Positions 27,950 through 40,733 of a stretch of 64,000 nucleotides of DNA are shown piece after piece. This DNA comes from Burkholderia arboris (lineage in GTDB: Bacteria > Pseudomonadota > Gammaproteobacteria > Burkholderiales > Burkholderiaceae), in contig NZ_CABVPX010000019.1 of NCBI RefSeq assembly GCF_902499125.1, positions 62,001 to 126,000 of the forward strand. The letters run 5' to 3'. The position numbers and the translations under genes were made by a program. The notes under the pieces are model-generated. The model searched no databases and was not told the origin of the DNA. It saw only the letters and a program-made list of their open reading frames with translations. Position 1 is the first letter of the stretch, and every line of letters begins with the position of its first letter.

Positions 27950-29602
27950 ATGACCGAATCGACTCACGCCGTCGCGAACCAGTTCGACGAACTCGTCGAC
28001 TATAACCTCTTCGCGACGGATCTCGCGCTGCGCGACGCGCTCGCCCGGGCAGGCGCCGACTGGGCCGTGCCGCAGCTCGACGCGTACGGCGCGCGGCTCG
28101 GCAGCGCCGACACCGCGCGGCTCGCCGACGAAGCGAACCACCATCCGCCGGAACTGAACACGTTCGACCGGCGCGGCCGGCGCATCGACCGCGTCGACTT
28201 CCACCCCGCATGGCACGCGCTGCTCGGCCAGTATCGCCACGAAGGCTTCGTGTCGCTCGCGTTCCGCGAGTCTCGCCGCGGCCGCTGGGCCGCGACCGCC
28301 GCGGGCTTCTACCTGCATGGCCAGATCGAGGCCGGCACGCTGTGCCCGGCCACGATGACGCAGGCCGCGATCCCCGTGCTGCAGAAGGAGCCGGCACTGT
28401 GGGACCTGCTGCGCGACAAGCTCTACAGCGACGATTACGATCCCCGCGATGTCCCGGTCGCCGGCAAGCGCGCGATCTGGTTCGGCATGGGGATGACCGA
28501 GAAACAGGGCGGCTCCGACGTGCGCGCGAACACGACGCTCGCCACGCCGGTCGGCGCGGGCGGGCGCGGCGGCGAATACCGGCTGCGCGGCCACAAGTGG
28601 TTCTTCTCCGCGCCGATGTGCGACGCGCACCTCGTCGTCGCACGCACCGAAGCCGGCGGCCCGTCGTGCTTCTACGTGCCGCGCTGGCGGCCCGACGGCA
28701 CGAAGAACGCGGTCGAGATCCAGCGGCTGAAGAACAAGGTCGGCAACCGCAGCAACTCCAGCAGCGAAATCGAGCTGAACGACGCGTGGGGCATCATGCT
28801 CGGCGACGAAGGCCGCGGCATTCCGACCATCATCGAGATGGCCACCTACACGCGGCTGAACTGCGTGCTCGGCAGCGCGGCGATGCTGCGCCAGGGCGTC
28901 GTGCAGGCGATCGCGTACACGCGCCAGCGCCACGCGTTCGGCCGCGCGCTCGCCGAACAGCCGCTGATGCGCACCGTGCTCGCCGATCTCGCGCTCGAAA
29001 GCGAAGCCGCGCTGTCGCTCGCGATGCGCCTCGCCGACGCGTTCGAACGCGACGACTCGCCGCGCGAACGCGCATGGAAGCGGATCGTCACGCCCGCCGC
29101 GAAATTCTGGGTCTGCAAGCGCGCGGTCGAGCTGACCGGCGAGGTGATGGAAGTATTCGGCGGCAACGGCTACGTCGACGACGGCCCGATCGCGCGGCTG
29201 TTCCGCGAAGCGCCCGTCAACTCGATCTGGGAAGGCTCGGGCAACGTGATGTGCCTCGACGTGCTGCGCGCGATATCGCGCGAGCCCGACGCGGCCGCCG
29301 CGCTGTTCGACGAACTCGCCGGCCTCGGCGCGGGCGAGCCGCGCATCCGTGCGGCGCTCGACGCGCTGCGCGCGATGCTCGCGGCGCCGGCCGACACGCT
29401 CGAAGCATCGGGCCGCGTGTTCGCGCAGCGGCTCGCGCTCGTCGCGCAGGCCTGCCTGCTGCGCCGCGATGCACCGGCGGCCGTCGCCGACGCGTTCGTC
29501 GCGACGCGGCTCGCCGCGCCCGACTGGGGCCGCGTTGCGGGCGGCTTCGACCCGCATGCGATCGACGTCGCCGCGCTGCTGCAGCGCGCGTACCCGGCCT
29601 GA
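27950..29602 (+). CDS. AidB-like acyl-CoA dehydrogenase
   Basis: 550 residues, the length of the AidB branch rather than the ~390 of ordinary acyl-CoA dehydrogenases. Diagnostic stretches are WFGMGMTEKQGGSDVRANTT, KWFFSAPMCDAHLVVARTE, NSSSEIELNDAWGIMLGDEGRGI, and VNSIWEGSGNVMCLDVLRA, the AidB C-terminal signature. E. coli AidB binds FAD, has isovaleryl-CoA dehydrogenase activity in vitro and is linked to the alkylation response. ATG 27950 follows ACCGGAG. The acyl-CoA ligase gene starts 33 bases downstream, so acyl-CoA metabolism is likely for this copy. Confidence 0.9.
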   Translation: MTESTHAVANQFDELVDYNLFATDLALRDALARAGADWAVPQLDAYGARLGSADTARLADEANHHPPELNTFDRRGRRIDRVDFHPAWHALLGQYRHEGFVSLAFRESRRGRWAATAAGFYLHGQIEAGTLCPATMTQAAIPVLQKEPALWDLLRDKLYSDDYDPRDVPVAGKRAIWFGMGMTEKQGGSDVRANTTLATPVGAGGRGGEYRLRGHKWFFSAPMCDAHLVVARTEAGGPSCFYVPRWRPDGTKNAVEIQRLKNKVGNRSNSSSEIELNDAWGIMLGDEGRGIPTIIEMATYTRLNCVLGSAAMLRQGVVQAIAYTRQRHAFGRALAEQPLMRTVLADLALESEAALSLAMRLADAFERDDSPRERAWKRIVTPAAKFWVCKRAVELTGEVMEVFGGNGYVDDGPIARLFREAPVNSIWEGSGNVMCLDVLRAISREPDAAAALFDELAGLGAGEPRIRAALDALRAMLAAPADTLEASGRVFAQRLALVAQACLLRRDAPAAVADAFVATRLAAPDWGRVAGGFDPHAIDVAALLQRAYPA

Positions 29603-29635
29603 TCGGCGCCGCCCCCCGTCCTGCCCGGAGCCTCG

Positions 29636-31144
29636 ATGAACCTCGTCGCCGCCCTCGACCGCGCCGCCCGTGCGACGCCCGACAAGCCGTTCCTCGTCAG
29701 CGAATCCGCGACGATCACGTATGCCGCCGCACGCGAGCGCTCGCACCGCGCGGCGGCCGTGCTGAGCGCGCTCGGCGTCGCGGCCGGCGACCGCGTCGCC
29801 GCGATGTGCTTCAACACGCCGGCCTTCGTCGACCTGATGTTCGGCGCCTGGCGGCTCGGCGCGGCGTTCGTGCCGATCAACCACAAGCTGCAGGCGCCGG
29901 AAGTCGACTACGTGCTCGAACACAGCCGCAGCAAGGCACTGCTGTTCGACGTGGCGCTCGCGCCGGTGGTCGAGCGCCTCGTGCATCCGGCGCGGCGGAT
30001 CGTGACCGAGGGCGAGCTCGACGGCGTGCCGAACTTCGACACGATGTGCGCGACGCGGGACGGCCTCGCGGGCATCGAGCCGGCCGACGGCGACATCGCG
30101 CAGATCCTCTACACGTCCGGCACGACCGGCCGCCCGAAAGGCTGCGTGCACAGTCATCGCACCGTGACGCTCGCGGCGATGCAGGCGGCGCTCGCGACCG
30201 GCATCGGCCGCAACGAGCGCACGCTGATGGCGATGCCGATCTGGCATTCGTCGCCGCTGAACAACTGGTTCGGCGGCACGCTGTTCGCGGGCGGCACCGT
30301 CGTGCTGCTGCGCGAATACCATCCGCTGCGCTTCCTGCAGGCCATCGAGCGCGAGCGCGTGACGATGTATTTCGGCGCGCCGGTGTCGTACACGCTGCCG
30401 CTCGACACGATCGACGGCTTCGCGGCGTTCGACCTGTCGAGCGTGCGCGCGTGGCTGTACGGCGGCGGGCCGATCGGCGCCGCGCAGGCCGAACGGCTCG
30501 CACATGCGTATCGCAGCCACGCGTTCTTCCAGGTGTACGGGATGACCGAAACGGGCCCGGCCGGCACGACGCTGTATCCGGACGAGCAGATCGCGAAGGC
30601 CGGCTCGATCGGCCGCCAGGGCGGCCCGGGCGTCGACCTGCGCGTCGTGCGGATGGACGGCGCCGATGCGCGGCCGGGCGAGACCGGCGAGATCTGGCTG
30701 AAGACCGACTGCATGATGCTCGGCTATCTCGACGACGCGGCCGCGACGCACGCCGCGTTCGCGCCGGACGGCTGGTATCGCACCGGCGACATCGCGCGGA
30801 TCGATCAGGATGGCTATCTGTTCATCGTCGACCGGCTGAAGGACATGATCGTCACGGGCGGCGAGAACGTCTATTCGAAGGAAGTGGAGGACGTGCTCGG
30901 CGCGCACCCGGACATCGCCGAGGCGGCCGTCGTCGGCGCCCCGCATCCCGACTGGGGCGAAACGGTCGTCGCGCACGTCGTGCTGCGCGCGAACGCGACG
31001 CCCGACGCGGATGCGCTGCGCGCGTTCTGCGGCGAGCGGCTCGCTGCGTACAAGGTCCCGCGCGAGTTCACGTTCGCGCAGGCGCTGCCGCGCACGCCGA
31101 CCGGCAAGCTGCAGAAATTCCTGCTGCGCGTGCGCCGGGATTGA
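29636..31144 (+). CDS. Acyl-CoA synthetase (AMP-forming, CaiC-like)
   Basis: 502-residue member of the ANL adenylating enzymes, which join a carboxylic acid to CoA via an acyl-adenylate. The ATP-binding loop is ILYTSGTTGRPKGCVHSH (about 158-175), the A5 motif is YGMTETGPAG, the A7/A8 segment is GDIARIDQDGYLFIVDRLKDMIVTGGENVYSKEVE, and the catalytic C-terminal Lys is in PRTPTGKLQKF. The substrate is unknown; crotonobetaine-type or short/medium acids are possible. ATG 29636 has CCCGGAGC upstream. It follows the AidB-like gene and precedes a strong terminator. Confidence 0.9.
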   Translation: MNLVAALDRAARATPDKPFLVSESATITYAAARERSHRAAAVLSALGVAAGDRVAAMCFNTPAFVDLMFGAWRLGAAFVPINHKLQAPEVDYVLEHSRSKALLFDVALAPVVERLVHPARRIVTEGELDGVPNFDTMCATRDGLAGIEPADGDIAQILYTSGTTGRPKGCVHSHRTVTLAAMQAALATGIGRNERTLMAMPIWHSSPLNNWFGGTLFAGGTVVLLREYHPLRFLQAIERERVTMYFGAPVSYTLPLDTIDGFAAFDLSSVRAWLYGGGPIGAAQAERLAHAYRSHAFFQVYGMTETGPAGTTLYPDEQIAKAGSIGRQGGPGVDLRVVRMDGADARPGETGEIWLKTDCMMLGYLDDAAATHAAFAPDGWYRTGDIARIDQDGYLFIVDRLKDMIVTGGENVYSKEVEDVLGAHPDIAEAAVVGAPHPDWGETVVAHVVLRANATPDADALRAFCGERLAAYKVPREFTFAQALPRTPTGKLQKFLLRVRRD

Positions 31145-31162
31145 CGCCTGCACACGCCAATG

Positions 31163-31199
31163 AAAAAGCCACCCGGCCTCAACGGCCCGGTGGCTTTTT
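31163..31199. terminator. Bidirectional intrinsic terminator
   Basis: A 16-base arm starting AAAAAGCCACC (31163-31178) pairs with 31184-31199, ending GGTGGCTTTTT, around TCAAC with one mismatch. A T5 tract on the plus strand and A5 on the near side make it work in both directions, between the convergent ligase gene and the solute-binding-protein gene. Confidence 0.88.
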
Positions 31200-31263
31200 G
31201 TCATGAGCGACCGGGCAGCGACCTTCGCCGCCGCCCGCGCGTCAAAACATCACGACAGGCTGC

Positions 31264-32403
31264 TTACTTGCCGCCGATGCTCTTCAGCGGCTTCCACTCG
31301 CCCTTCTCGACCTTGTACATCGTGATGCCGCCGTTCTTCAGGTCGCCCTTCGCGTCATACGCGACGTGCGTCGACGTCACGCCCGCCATGTCGGACTTCG
31401 CGAGCACCGGCAGGTACTTCGCCGGATCGGTCGAATCGGCCTTCTTCATCGCGTTCAGCATCGCCATCGCGCCGTCGTACGCGTACGGCGAGTACGTCTG
31501 CACGTCTTCGCCGAAGCGCTTCTTGTACTTGTCGGCGTAGGTCTTGCCGCCCGGCATTTCTTCCAGCGGGAGGCCGGCCAGCGAAGCGATCGTACCGTCG
31601 GCCGCGTTGCCGGCGATCTTCAGGAACGTCGGCGTCTTCACCATTTCGCCGCTCATCAGCGGTGCGGCGATGCCGAGCGTCTTCATCTGCTTGACCATCG
31701 GCGCTGCCTGCGAATCCGCGCCGCCGTAGTAGACGAGGTCCGGCTTCGTCGACTTGATCTTGGTCAGAATCGCCTTGAAGTCGACTGCCTTGTCGTTCGT
31801 GAATTCACGGTCGACGATCGTCGCACCGCCAGCCTTCGCGGCCTTCTCGAACTGGTCGGCAAGACCCTGGCCGTAGGCCGTGCGGTCGTCGACGATCGCG
31901 ATCTTCTTCATGCCGAGATCCTTCGACGCGAACGTACCGGCCACCGAGCCCTGCTGCGTGTCGGACGTCATCATGCGGAAGGTCGTCTTGTAGCCCTGCT
32001 GCGTGTATTCCGGTGCCGTCGCCATCGCGATTTCCGGAATGCCCGCGTTCGCGTAGATGCGCGAAGCCGGGATCGTCGTGCCCGAGTTGAAGTGGCCGAG
32101 CATGCCCTTGATGCCGTCGTCGACGAGCTTCTGCGCGACCGTCGTGCCCGTGCGCGGGTCAGCCTGGTCGTCCTGCGTGTTCAGCACGAACTTCACCGGC
32201 TTGCCGCCGATCTTCGGGTTCGTCGCGTTGAAGTCTTCCAGCGCGAGCACGATCCCGTTCTGCATATCCTTGCCGTAGTGCGCCTGCGCGCCCGTCATCG
32301 GCCCTGCGTAACCGATCTTCACGTCATCCGCATGGGCCGTCCCCGCCAGCGACATGACCGCGACGAACGTCGCGCCTGCCAGCTTTTTCATCGTGTGTTG
32401 CAT
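31264..32403 (-). CDS. Leu/Ile/Val-type ABC transporter substrate-binding protein
   Basis: 379 residues with a signal peptide (MQHTMKKLAGATFVAVMSLAGTAHA) and the type I periplasmic-binding fold of LivJ/LivK (DVKIGYAGPMTGAQAHYGKDMQNG; GMLGHFNSGTTIPASRIYANAGIPEI; KIAIVDDRTAYGQGLADQF). Binds branched-chain amino acids or related compounds in the periplasm. ATG 32403 follows GGAGATGCT; an internal ATG four codons later is less well placed. It lies 84 bases downstream of putA on the same strand with no transporter genes beside it. A complete Liv-type transporter is encoded at 58438-63394 but has its own binding protein. Confidence 0.92.
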   Translation of the reverse strand: MQHTMKKLAGATFVAVMSLAGTAHADDVKIGYAGPMTGAQAHYGKDMQNGIVLALEDFNATNPKIGGKPVKFVLNTQDDQADPRTGTTVAQKLVDDGIKGMLGHFNSGTTIPASRIYANAGIPEIAMATAPEYTQQGYKTTFRMMTSDTQQGSVAGTFASKDLGMKKIAIVDDRTAYGQGLADQFEKAAKAGGATIVDREFTNDKAVDFKAILTKIKSTKPDLVYYGGADSQAAPMVKQMKTLGIAAPLMSGEMVKTPTFLKIAGNAADGTIASLAGLPLEEMPGGKTYADKYKKRFGEDVQTYSPYAYDGAMAMLNAMKKADSTDPAKYLPVLAKSDMAGVTSTHVAYDAKGDLKNGGITMYKVEKGEWKPLKSIGGK

Positions 32404-32487
32404 AGCATCTCCTTGGTACCAGGGTAAATGGAGCGGCTTCGGGATCGCCTTGCCGCTTCCTTTGTTTGATCCGAACGGCAAGGATGA

Positions 32488-35400
32488 TCAGCCGATCGTC
32501 ATCAAATTCGCATTGCCGCCGGCCGCCGCCGTGTTCACGCTCACCGAGCGCTCCGTCAACAGCCGTTCCAGCGCGTAATCTTCCGCATCGCCGTTCTCGA
32601 ACGCGCCTACCGACACGCCCTGCACCGACACGATCGGGCCCGGCCGCTGCGCGACGTCCTTGACCAGCGTCTGCAGCTCGTCGCTGTCGCCTTCGAACAG
32701 CACCGCGTCGAACGGCACGTCGGCCTGCTTGCGCACGGTTGCCTGCGCCTTCAGCGACGCGGGCAGCGCGGCGACCAGCGCCTCGCCGGCCGCGCCGGCG
32801 AACAGCGCACGGTTGCCGGTCGCCAGCACCGCCGCGAACTGCGCACGCGCGCCGCTTGGCGTCGCCGCGACACACAGCACCGTGCCGCGCGGGCCGAGTG
32901 TATACGTGTTTCGCTCGCCCGTCGGCCCGGTCAGCACGGCGGTCGCGCCAGCCGGCACCTGTGCCAGATAGCCGTCGCAACGTGCCGCCAGTGCCGGCTC
33001 GCGCTGCTCGATCAGCCAGTCGCGCAGCGTCGTGAGTGCCGCCGCCGGATTGCCGCGCGCATCGCCTTCAACCGCACCGTCCGCGATCAGCGTCTGCGCG
33101 AGCGAGCGCGGCAGGCCCGACGGACGCGTCGCGAGCAGGCGCTGCAGGTACAGCGCGCCGCCGGCCTTCGGGCCCGTGCCCGACAACCCTTCGCCACCGA
33201 ACGGCTGCACGCCGACCACCGCGCCGATCACGTTGCGGTTCACGTAGATGTTGCCGACGTGCGCATTCGAAATCACGTGCGCGATCGTCTCGTCGATCCG
33301 CGTGTGGATGCCGAGCGTCAGCCCGTAACCCGTTGCACGGATCTGCTCGAGCAGCTTGTCGAGCTGGCTGCGGCGGTAGCGCACCACGTGCAGCACGGGG
33401 CCGAACACTTCACGCTTCAGCTCGTCGATGGTGCCGATCTCGATCAGCGTCGGCGGCACGAACGTGCCGTGCGCGCAGGCTTCCGGCGACGGCAGTTGCG
33501 TGACCGCGTGGCCCTTGTCCTTCATCGTCGCGACGTGCGTGTCGATCGTCTGCTTCGCTTCGCCGTCGATCACCGGGCCGACGTCCGTCGACAGCCGGTC
33601 CGGGTTGCCGAGCGCCAGCTCGTGCATCGCGCCCTTCAGCATCGTCAGCGTGCGGTCCGCGACATCGTCCTGCAGACACAGAACGCGCAGCGCCGAACAC
33701 CGTTGACCGGCCGAATCGAACGACGACTGCATCACGTCCGCGACGACCTGCTCCGCGAGCGCCGACGAGTCGACGATCATCGCGTTCTGGCCGCCCGTTT
33801 CCGCGATCAGCGGAATCGGCTTGCCGTCCGGGTCGAGGCGCGCGGACAGCGTTTTGTTGATCAGGCGCGCGACTTCGGTCGAACCGGTGAACATCACCGC
33901 ACGCGTGCGCGGATCGGCAACCAGCGCCGCGCCGACGGTCTCGCCGTCGCCCGGCAGCAGTTGCACCGCACCGGCCGGCACGCCGGCCTCGCGCAGCAGG
34001 CGCACGGCCTGGGCGGCGATCAGCGGCGTCTGTTCGGCCGGCTTCGCGAGCACCGTGTTGCCTGCTGCCAGCGCCGCGGCCACCTGGCCCATGAAGATCG
34101 CCAGCGGGAAGTTCCACGGGCTGATACAGACCACGGGCCCGAGCGGACGGTGCGTGTCGTTCGAGAATTCGTCGCGGATCTGCGCTGCGTAGTAGCGCAG
34201 GAAGTCGACCGCTTCGCGGATCTCGGCGATCGCGTTCGGCAGCGACTTGCCGGCTTCGCGCACGATCAGGCCCATCAGCGTGTGCATCTGCGCTTCGAGC
34301 AGGTCGGCTGCGCGCACCAGGCAGTCGGCGCGCGCGTCCACCGGCGTCGCCTGCCAGATCGGCGCGGCGGCCACCGCATGCGCGAGCGCCGCGCTCACGT
34401 GTTCGGCCGTCGCTTCGCTGACCGTGCCGACCAGGTCGCGCTGGTCGGCCGGGTTGCGCACGTCGCGTGCCGGTGCGTCGGCGAGCGTGTCGTCGTCGAG
34501 CATCGGCGCCGCGCGCCACGGGAAGTGCGCGCTCGCGAGCAGCGCGGACGACAGCGATGCGAGGCGGTGTTCGTTCGACAGGTCGAGGCCCATCGAGTTG
34601 GGACGCTCGTCGCCGTACAGGTTGCGCGGCAGCGGGATCTTCGCGTGCGGCGCGCCGAGCGGCACGACCTTCGACGCTTCGTCGACCGGATCGGCGACCA
34701 GTTCCTTCACCGGCACCGCCTTATCGGCGATGCGGTTCACGAACGACGTGTTCGCGCCGTTCTCCAGCAGGCGGCGCACCAGGTACGCGAGCAGCGTCTC
34801 GTGCGTGCCGACCGGCGCATACACGCGGCACGGGCGGTTCAGCTTGTCGCGGCCGGTGACTTCCTCGTACAGCGGCTCGCCCATCCCGTGCAGGCACTGG
34901 AATTCGTACTGGCCCGGGTAGTAGTTCTGGCCCGCGAGCTGGTAGATCGCGGCCAGCGTGTGCGCGTTGTGCGTCGCGAACTGCGGATAGACGGCATCCG
35001 GCGCCGCGAGCAGCTTCTTCGCGCACGCGAGGTACGACACGTCCGTGTAGATCTTGCGCGTATAGACCGGATAGCCTTCGAGGCCGTCGACCTGCGCACG
35101 CTTGATCTCGGTATCCCAGTACGCGCCCTTCACGAGGCGGATCATCAGGCGGTGACGGCTGCGGCGCGCGAGATCGATCAGGTAGTCGATCACGAACGGG
35201 CAGCGCTTCTGGTAGCCCTGCACGACGAAGCCGATGCCGTTCCAGCCCGCGAGATCCGGATCGAAGCACAGCGCCTCGAGCAGGTCGAGCGACAGTTCGA
35301 GACGGTCGGCTTCTTCCGCGTCGATGTTCAGGCCGATGTCGTAGCGGCGCGCGAGCAGCGCAAGGGCGCGCACGCGCGGCAGCAGCTCGCTCATCGTGCG

Positions 35401-36420
35401 GTCCTGCTGCGAGCGCGAGTAGCGCGCGTGCAGCGCCGACAGCTTGATCGAGATGCCCGGGCCTTCGTAGATGCCGCGGCCGCCGGCCGCCTTGCCGATC
35501 GCGTGGATCGCCTGTTCGTACGACGCGTAGTAGCGCTGCGCGTCCTCTTCGGTCGTCGCCGCTTCGCCGAGCATGTCGTACGAGTAGCGGAAGCCGCGCG
35601 CTTCGTACTTGCGGCTGTTCGCGAGCGCTTCGGAAATCGTCTCGCCGGTGACGAACTGCTCGCCCATCAGGCGCATCGCCATGTCGACGCCCTTGCGGAT
35701 CAGCGGCTCGCCGCCGCGGCCGATCAGGCGCGTGAGCGCCGACGACAGGCCCGCTTCGCTGTTGGTCGTCACGAGCTTGCCGGTGATCATCAGCCCCCAG
35801 GTCGCCGCGTTCACGAACAGCGACGGCGCGTGGCCGACGTGCGAGCGCCAGTCGCCCTTGCTGATCTTGTCGCGGATCAGCGCATCGCGCGTCGCGCGAT
35901 CGGGAATGCGCAGCAGCGCTTCGGCGAGACACATCAGCGCGACGCCTTCCTGGCTCGACAGCGAGAACTCGTGAATCAGCCCTTCGACGCCGCCGCCCGA
36001 GCTCTTCTCGCGCAGCGCCTCGACGAGCTTCGTCGCGAGCGCCTGCACGTCAGCCTGCAGGTTGGCCGGCAGGCGCGCCTGGCCGAGCAGGAACGGCACG
36101 CATTCCGGTTCGGGGCGGCGGTACGCGGCCGTGATCGCCGCACGCAGCACCGATTGCGGCTGCACGTTCTGCGCGAACTCGAGGAACGGATGCGGCGAGT
36201 TGTCGTCGTCGCCGTCCGCCGCCTGACCGTCGGCGAGCTCCGTCACGCCGCTGTGGCCCGACAGCTCGGGCGGCAGCTGGCCGTGCTCGATCCGCTCGAG
36301 GTACGCGAAGATCGCCTGCTTGATCAGCCAGTGGGGAGTGCGCTCGAGACGCGCGGCGGCGTCCTTGAGGCGCGAGCGGAGAAGGTCGTCGACTTTGACG
36401 CCGAGAGTCGTGCTTGCCAT
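32488..36420 (-). CDS. putA: Trifunctional proline catabolic protein PutA
   Basis: Oxidises proline to glutamate in two steps with substrate channelling and, in its free form, represses its own gene. The 1310 residues carry an N-terminal ribbon-helix-helix DNA-binding domain (ASTTLGVKVDDLLRSRLKDA), an FAD-dependent proline dehydrogenase barrel (about 190-540, with RLVKGAYWDTEIKRAQ and YATHN-type loop QFATHNAHTL), and a glutamate-semialdehyde dehydrogenase (about 630-1100) with catalytic C908 in GQRCSALR and PLIAETGGQNAM. This is the long, trifunctional class. ATG 36420 gives the canonical RHH N-terminus. An array of GTTGCA sites precedes it. Confidence 0.97.
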   Translation of the reverse strand: MASTTLGVKVDDLLRSRLKDAAARLERTPHWLIKQAIFAYLERIEHGQLPPELSGHSGVTELADGQAADGDDDNSPHPFLEFAQNVQPQSVLRAAITAAYRRPEPECVPFLLGQARLPANLQADVQALATKLVEALREKSSGGGVEGLIHEFSLSSQEGVALMCLAEALLRIPDRATRDALIRDKISKGDWRSHVGHAPSLFVNAATWGLMITGKLVTTNSEAGLSSALTRLIGRGGEPLIRKGVDMAMRLMGEQFVTGETISEALANSRKYEARGFRYSYDMLGEAATTEEDAQRYYASYEQAIHAIGKAAGGRGIYEGPGISIKLSALHARYSRSQQDRTMSELLPRVRALALLARRYDIGLNIDAEEADRLELSLDLLEALCFDPDLAGWNGIGFVVQGYQKRCPFVIDYLIDLARRSRHRLMIRLVKGAYWDTEIKRAQVDGLEGYPVYTRKIYTDVSYLACAKKLLAAPDAVYPQFATHNAHTLAAIYQLAGQNYYPGQYEFQCLHGMGEPLYEEVTGRDKLNRPCRVYAPVGTHETLLAYLVRRLLENGANTSFVNRIADKAVPVKELVADPVDEASKVVPLGAPHAKIPLPRNLYGDERPNSMGLDLSNEHRLASLSSALLASAHFPWRAAPMLDDDTLADAPARDVRNPADQRDLVGTVSEATAEHVSAALAHAVAAAPIWQATPVDARADCLVRAADLLEAQMHTLMGLIVREAGKSLPNAIAEIREAVDFLRYYAAQIRDEFSNDTHRPLGPVVCISPWNFPLAIFMGQVAAALAAGNTVLAKPAEQTPLIAAQAVRLLREAGVPAGAVQLLPGDGETVGAALVADPRTRAVMFTGSTEVARLINKTLSARLDPDGKPIPLIAETGGQNAMIVDSSALAEQVVADVMQSSFDSAGQRCSALRVLCLQDDVADRTLTMLKGAMHELALGNPDRLSTDVGPVIDGEAKQTIDTHVATMKDKGHAVTQLPSPEACAHGTFVPPTLIEIGTIDELKREVFGPVLHVVRYRRSQLDKLLEQIRATGYGLTLGIHTRIDETIAHVISNAHVGNIYVNRNVIGAVVGVQPFGGEGLSGTGPKAGGALYLQRLLATRPSGLPRSLAQTLIADGAVEGDARGNPAAALTTLRDWLIEQREPALAARCDGYLAQVPAGATAVLTGPTGERNTYTLGPRGTVLCVAATPSGARAQFAAVLATGNRALFAGAAGEALVAALPASLKAQATVRKQADVPFDAVLFEGDSDELQTLVKDVAQRPGPIVSVQGVSVGAFENGDAEDYALERLLTERSVSVNTAAAGGNANLMTIG

Positions 36421-36499
36421 GGTGGGTTCGTGCGCCGGTGCGAGCCCGGCAATAGGGTGTGAGAGGATGCGCGAAATCCTACGGCACGCAATAAAAAGG

Positions 36500-36676
36500 T
36501 GCAACCAAATTGCGAGATAGGTTGCACCTACAGGTTAGTCAATATAATCAGCCACTTATGCGGTTGCAACCTAGGGGTTGCCCGTGGTCGGAGGATCGGT
36601 GTTTTCCCTGATCGGGCCGATTCGGCACGCGTGTGCAACCTTCGGCGCGCGCGGAAGCGGCCGAAAACGGGTTGCA
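36500..36676. promoter_or_regulatory. putA promoter with six GTTGCA operator motifs
   Basis: GTTGCA, the recognition core reported for the E. coli PutA ribbon-helix-helix domain, occurs at 36500-36505, 36521-36526, 36563-36568, 36565-36570, 36634-36639 and 36671-36676 (both orientations). The first two form the perfect dyad AGGTGCAACC ... GGTTGCACCT, and the middle pair forms GGTTGCAACC. On the minus strand, TTGACT (36537-36542), a 17-bp spacer and TATCTC (36514-36519) form a promoter. One motif lies in the spacer and one just downstream of the -10, ideal for repression. Confidence 0.75.
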
Positions 36677-36776
36677 CTGGGGGAGAGACGCGGGTGCGGC
36701 GCCCGGTTCGGGCGCGACGACAGACAGTTGGGTGGCGCCTGGCGGGCCGGGCGTCTTCAATACGGCAGCGCGCCGC

Positions 36777-39038
<2,262 letters not shown>

Positions 39039-39489
39039 TGCGGCGCTCCGGCGGCAGCGATACGCGAAGTACAGGCGGCTTGCATCCGCGCCCGCATCGC
39101 GGCGGCGAACTTAAAGTAAAACGTCAGATTCGGCGCTAAGTTTTGGATTCGCATTAGGAATCGCCGTATACCCTGCCCAGCCTGTGGATAACTTTGTTGA
39201 GAACTCGCCGCCCAATGGCCGCAACGCGCGCGGGGCCGTGCTTTCCGCTGTTTTTCGCCGCTTGCTGCAGCGCCCCGCGGAGCCTTATTCCATAAGGCTG
39301 CTATTCAAATTACCAAACCATAGCGAGACAATTTGACCGATACGGGGCTCTACCGCGCTGCAACGTGGAAAATGTGTATAAGTCAAGTCTTGACAAGCAC
39401 CGAATCGGCAACCGGTGCGGGGTTGCGCCCTGTTTAGTGCGCGCAACGAAACGCTGTCACCCCGCAATGCAGCATGACAGCGCTTGCGT
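39039..39489. other. priA-hemE intergenic region (451 bases)
   Basis: No convincing gene. It is unusually AT-rich for this window. It contains the dyad GATTC-N7-GAATC near 39148-39165, the perfect DnaA box TGTGGATAA at 39183-39191, and an 8-bp perfect hairpin AGCCTTAT-TCC-ATAAGGCT at 39281-39299. On the minus strand TTATCC (inside the DnaA box) with TATACG about 15 bases on could be the priA promoter, which would put the box over the -35. Confidence 0.5.
39183..39191 (-). promoter_or_regulatory. Perfect DnaA box upstream of priA
   Basis: TGTGGATAA (TTATCCACA on the minus strand) lies 145 bases before the priA start and overlaps a plausible -35 of its promoter. DnaA-dependent control of priA is inferred only. 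Confidence 0.55.
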
Positions 39490-40584
<1,095 letters not shown>

Positions 40585-40733
40585 GGTAGGAGCGACGATG
40601 CGAAGGCAAAGCGGCATTTTACCGGACTGCCGCCCTCAGGCTGCGCATGCCGACGCGATGGCGGCCATATGACGCGCGCGATGGCTCCGTTATGATCGGA
40701 CGCTCATATCGAACGAAACGAAGGAGGAGACCG

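Noticed and set aside
27863..31204. 1113-codon minus-strand frame over the acyl-CoA dehydrogenase and ligase genes
   Set aside because: An antisense shadow spanning two unrelated real genes, with Arg/Ala/Val repeats and no domain.
33259..36462. 1067-codon plus-strand frame antisense to putA
   Set aside because: Codon pattern is the mirror of putA; no ribosome site or recognisable domain.
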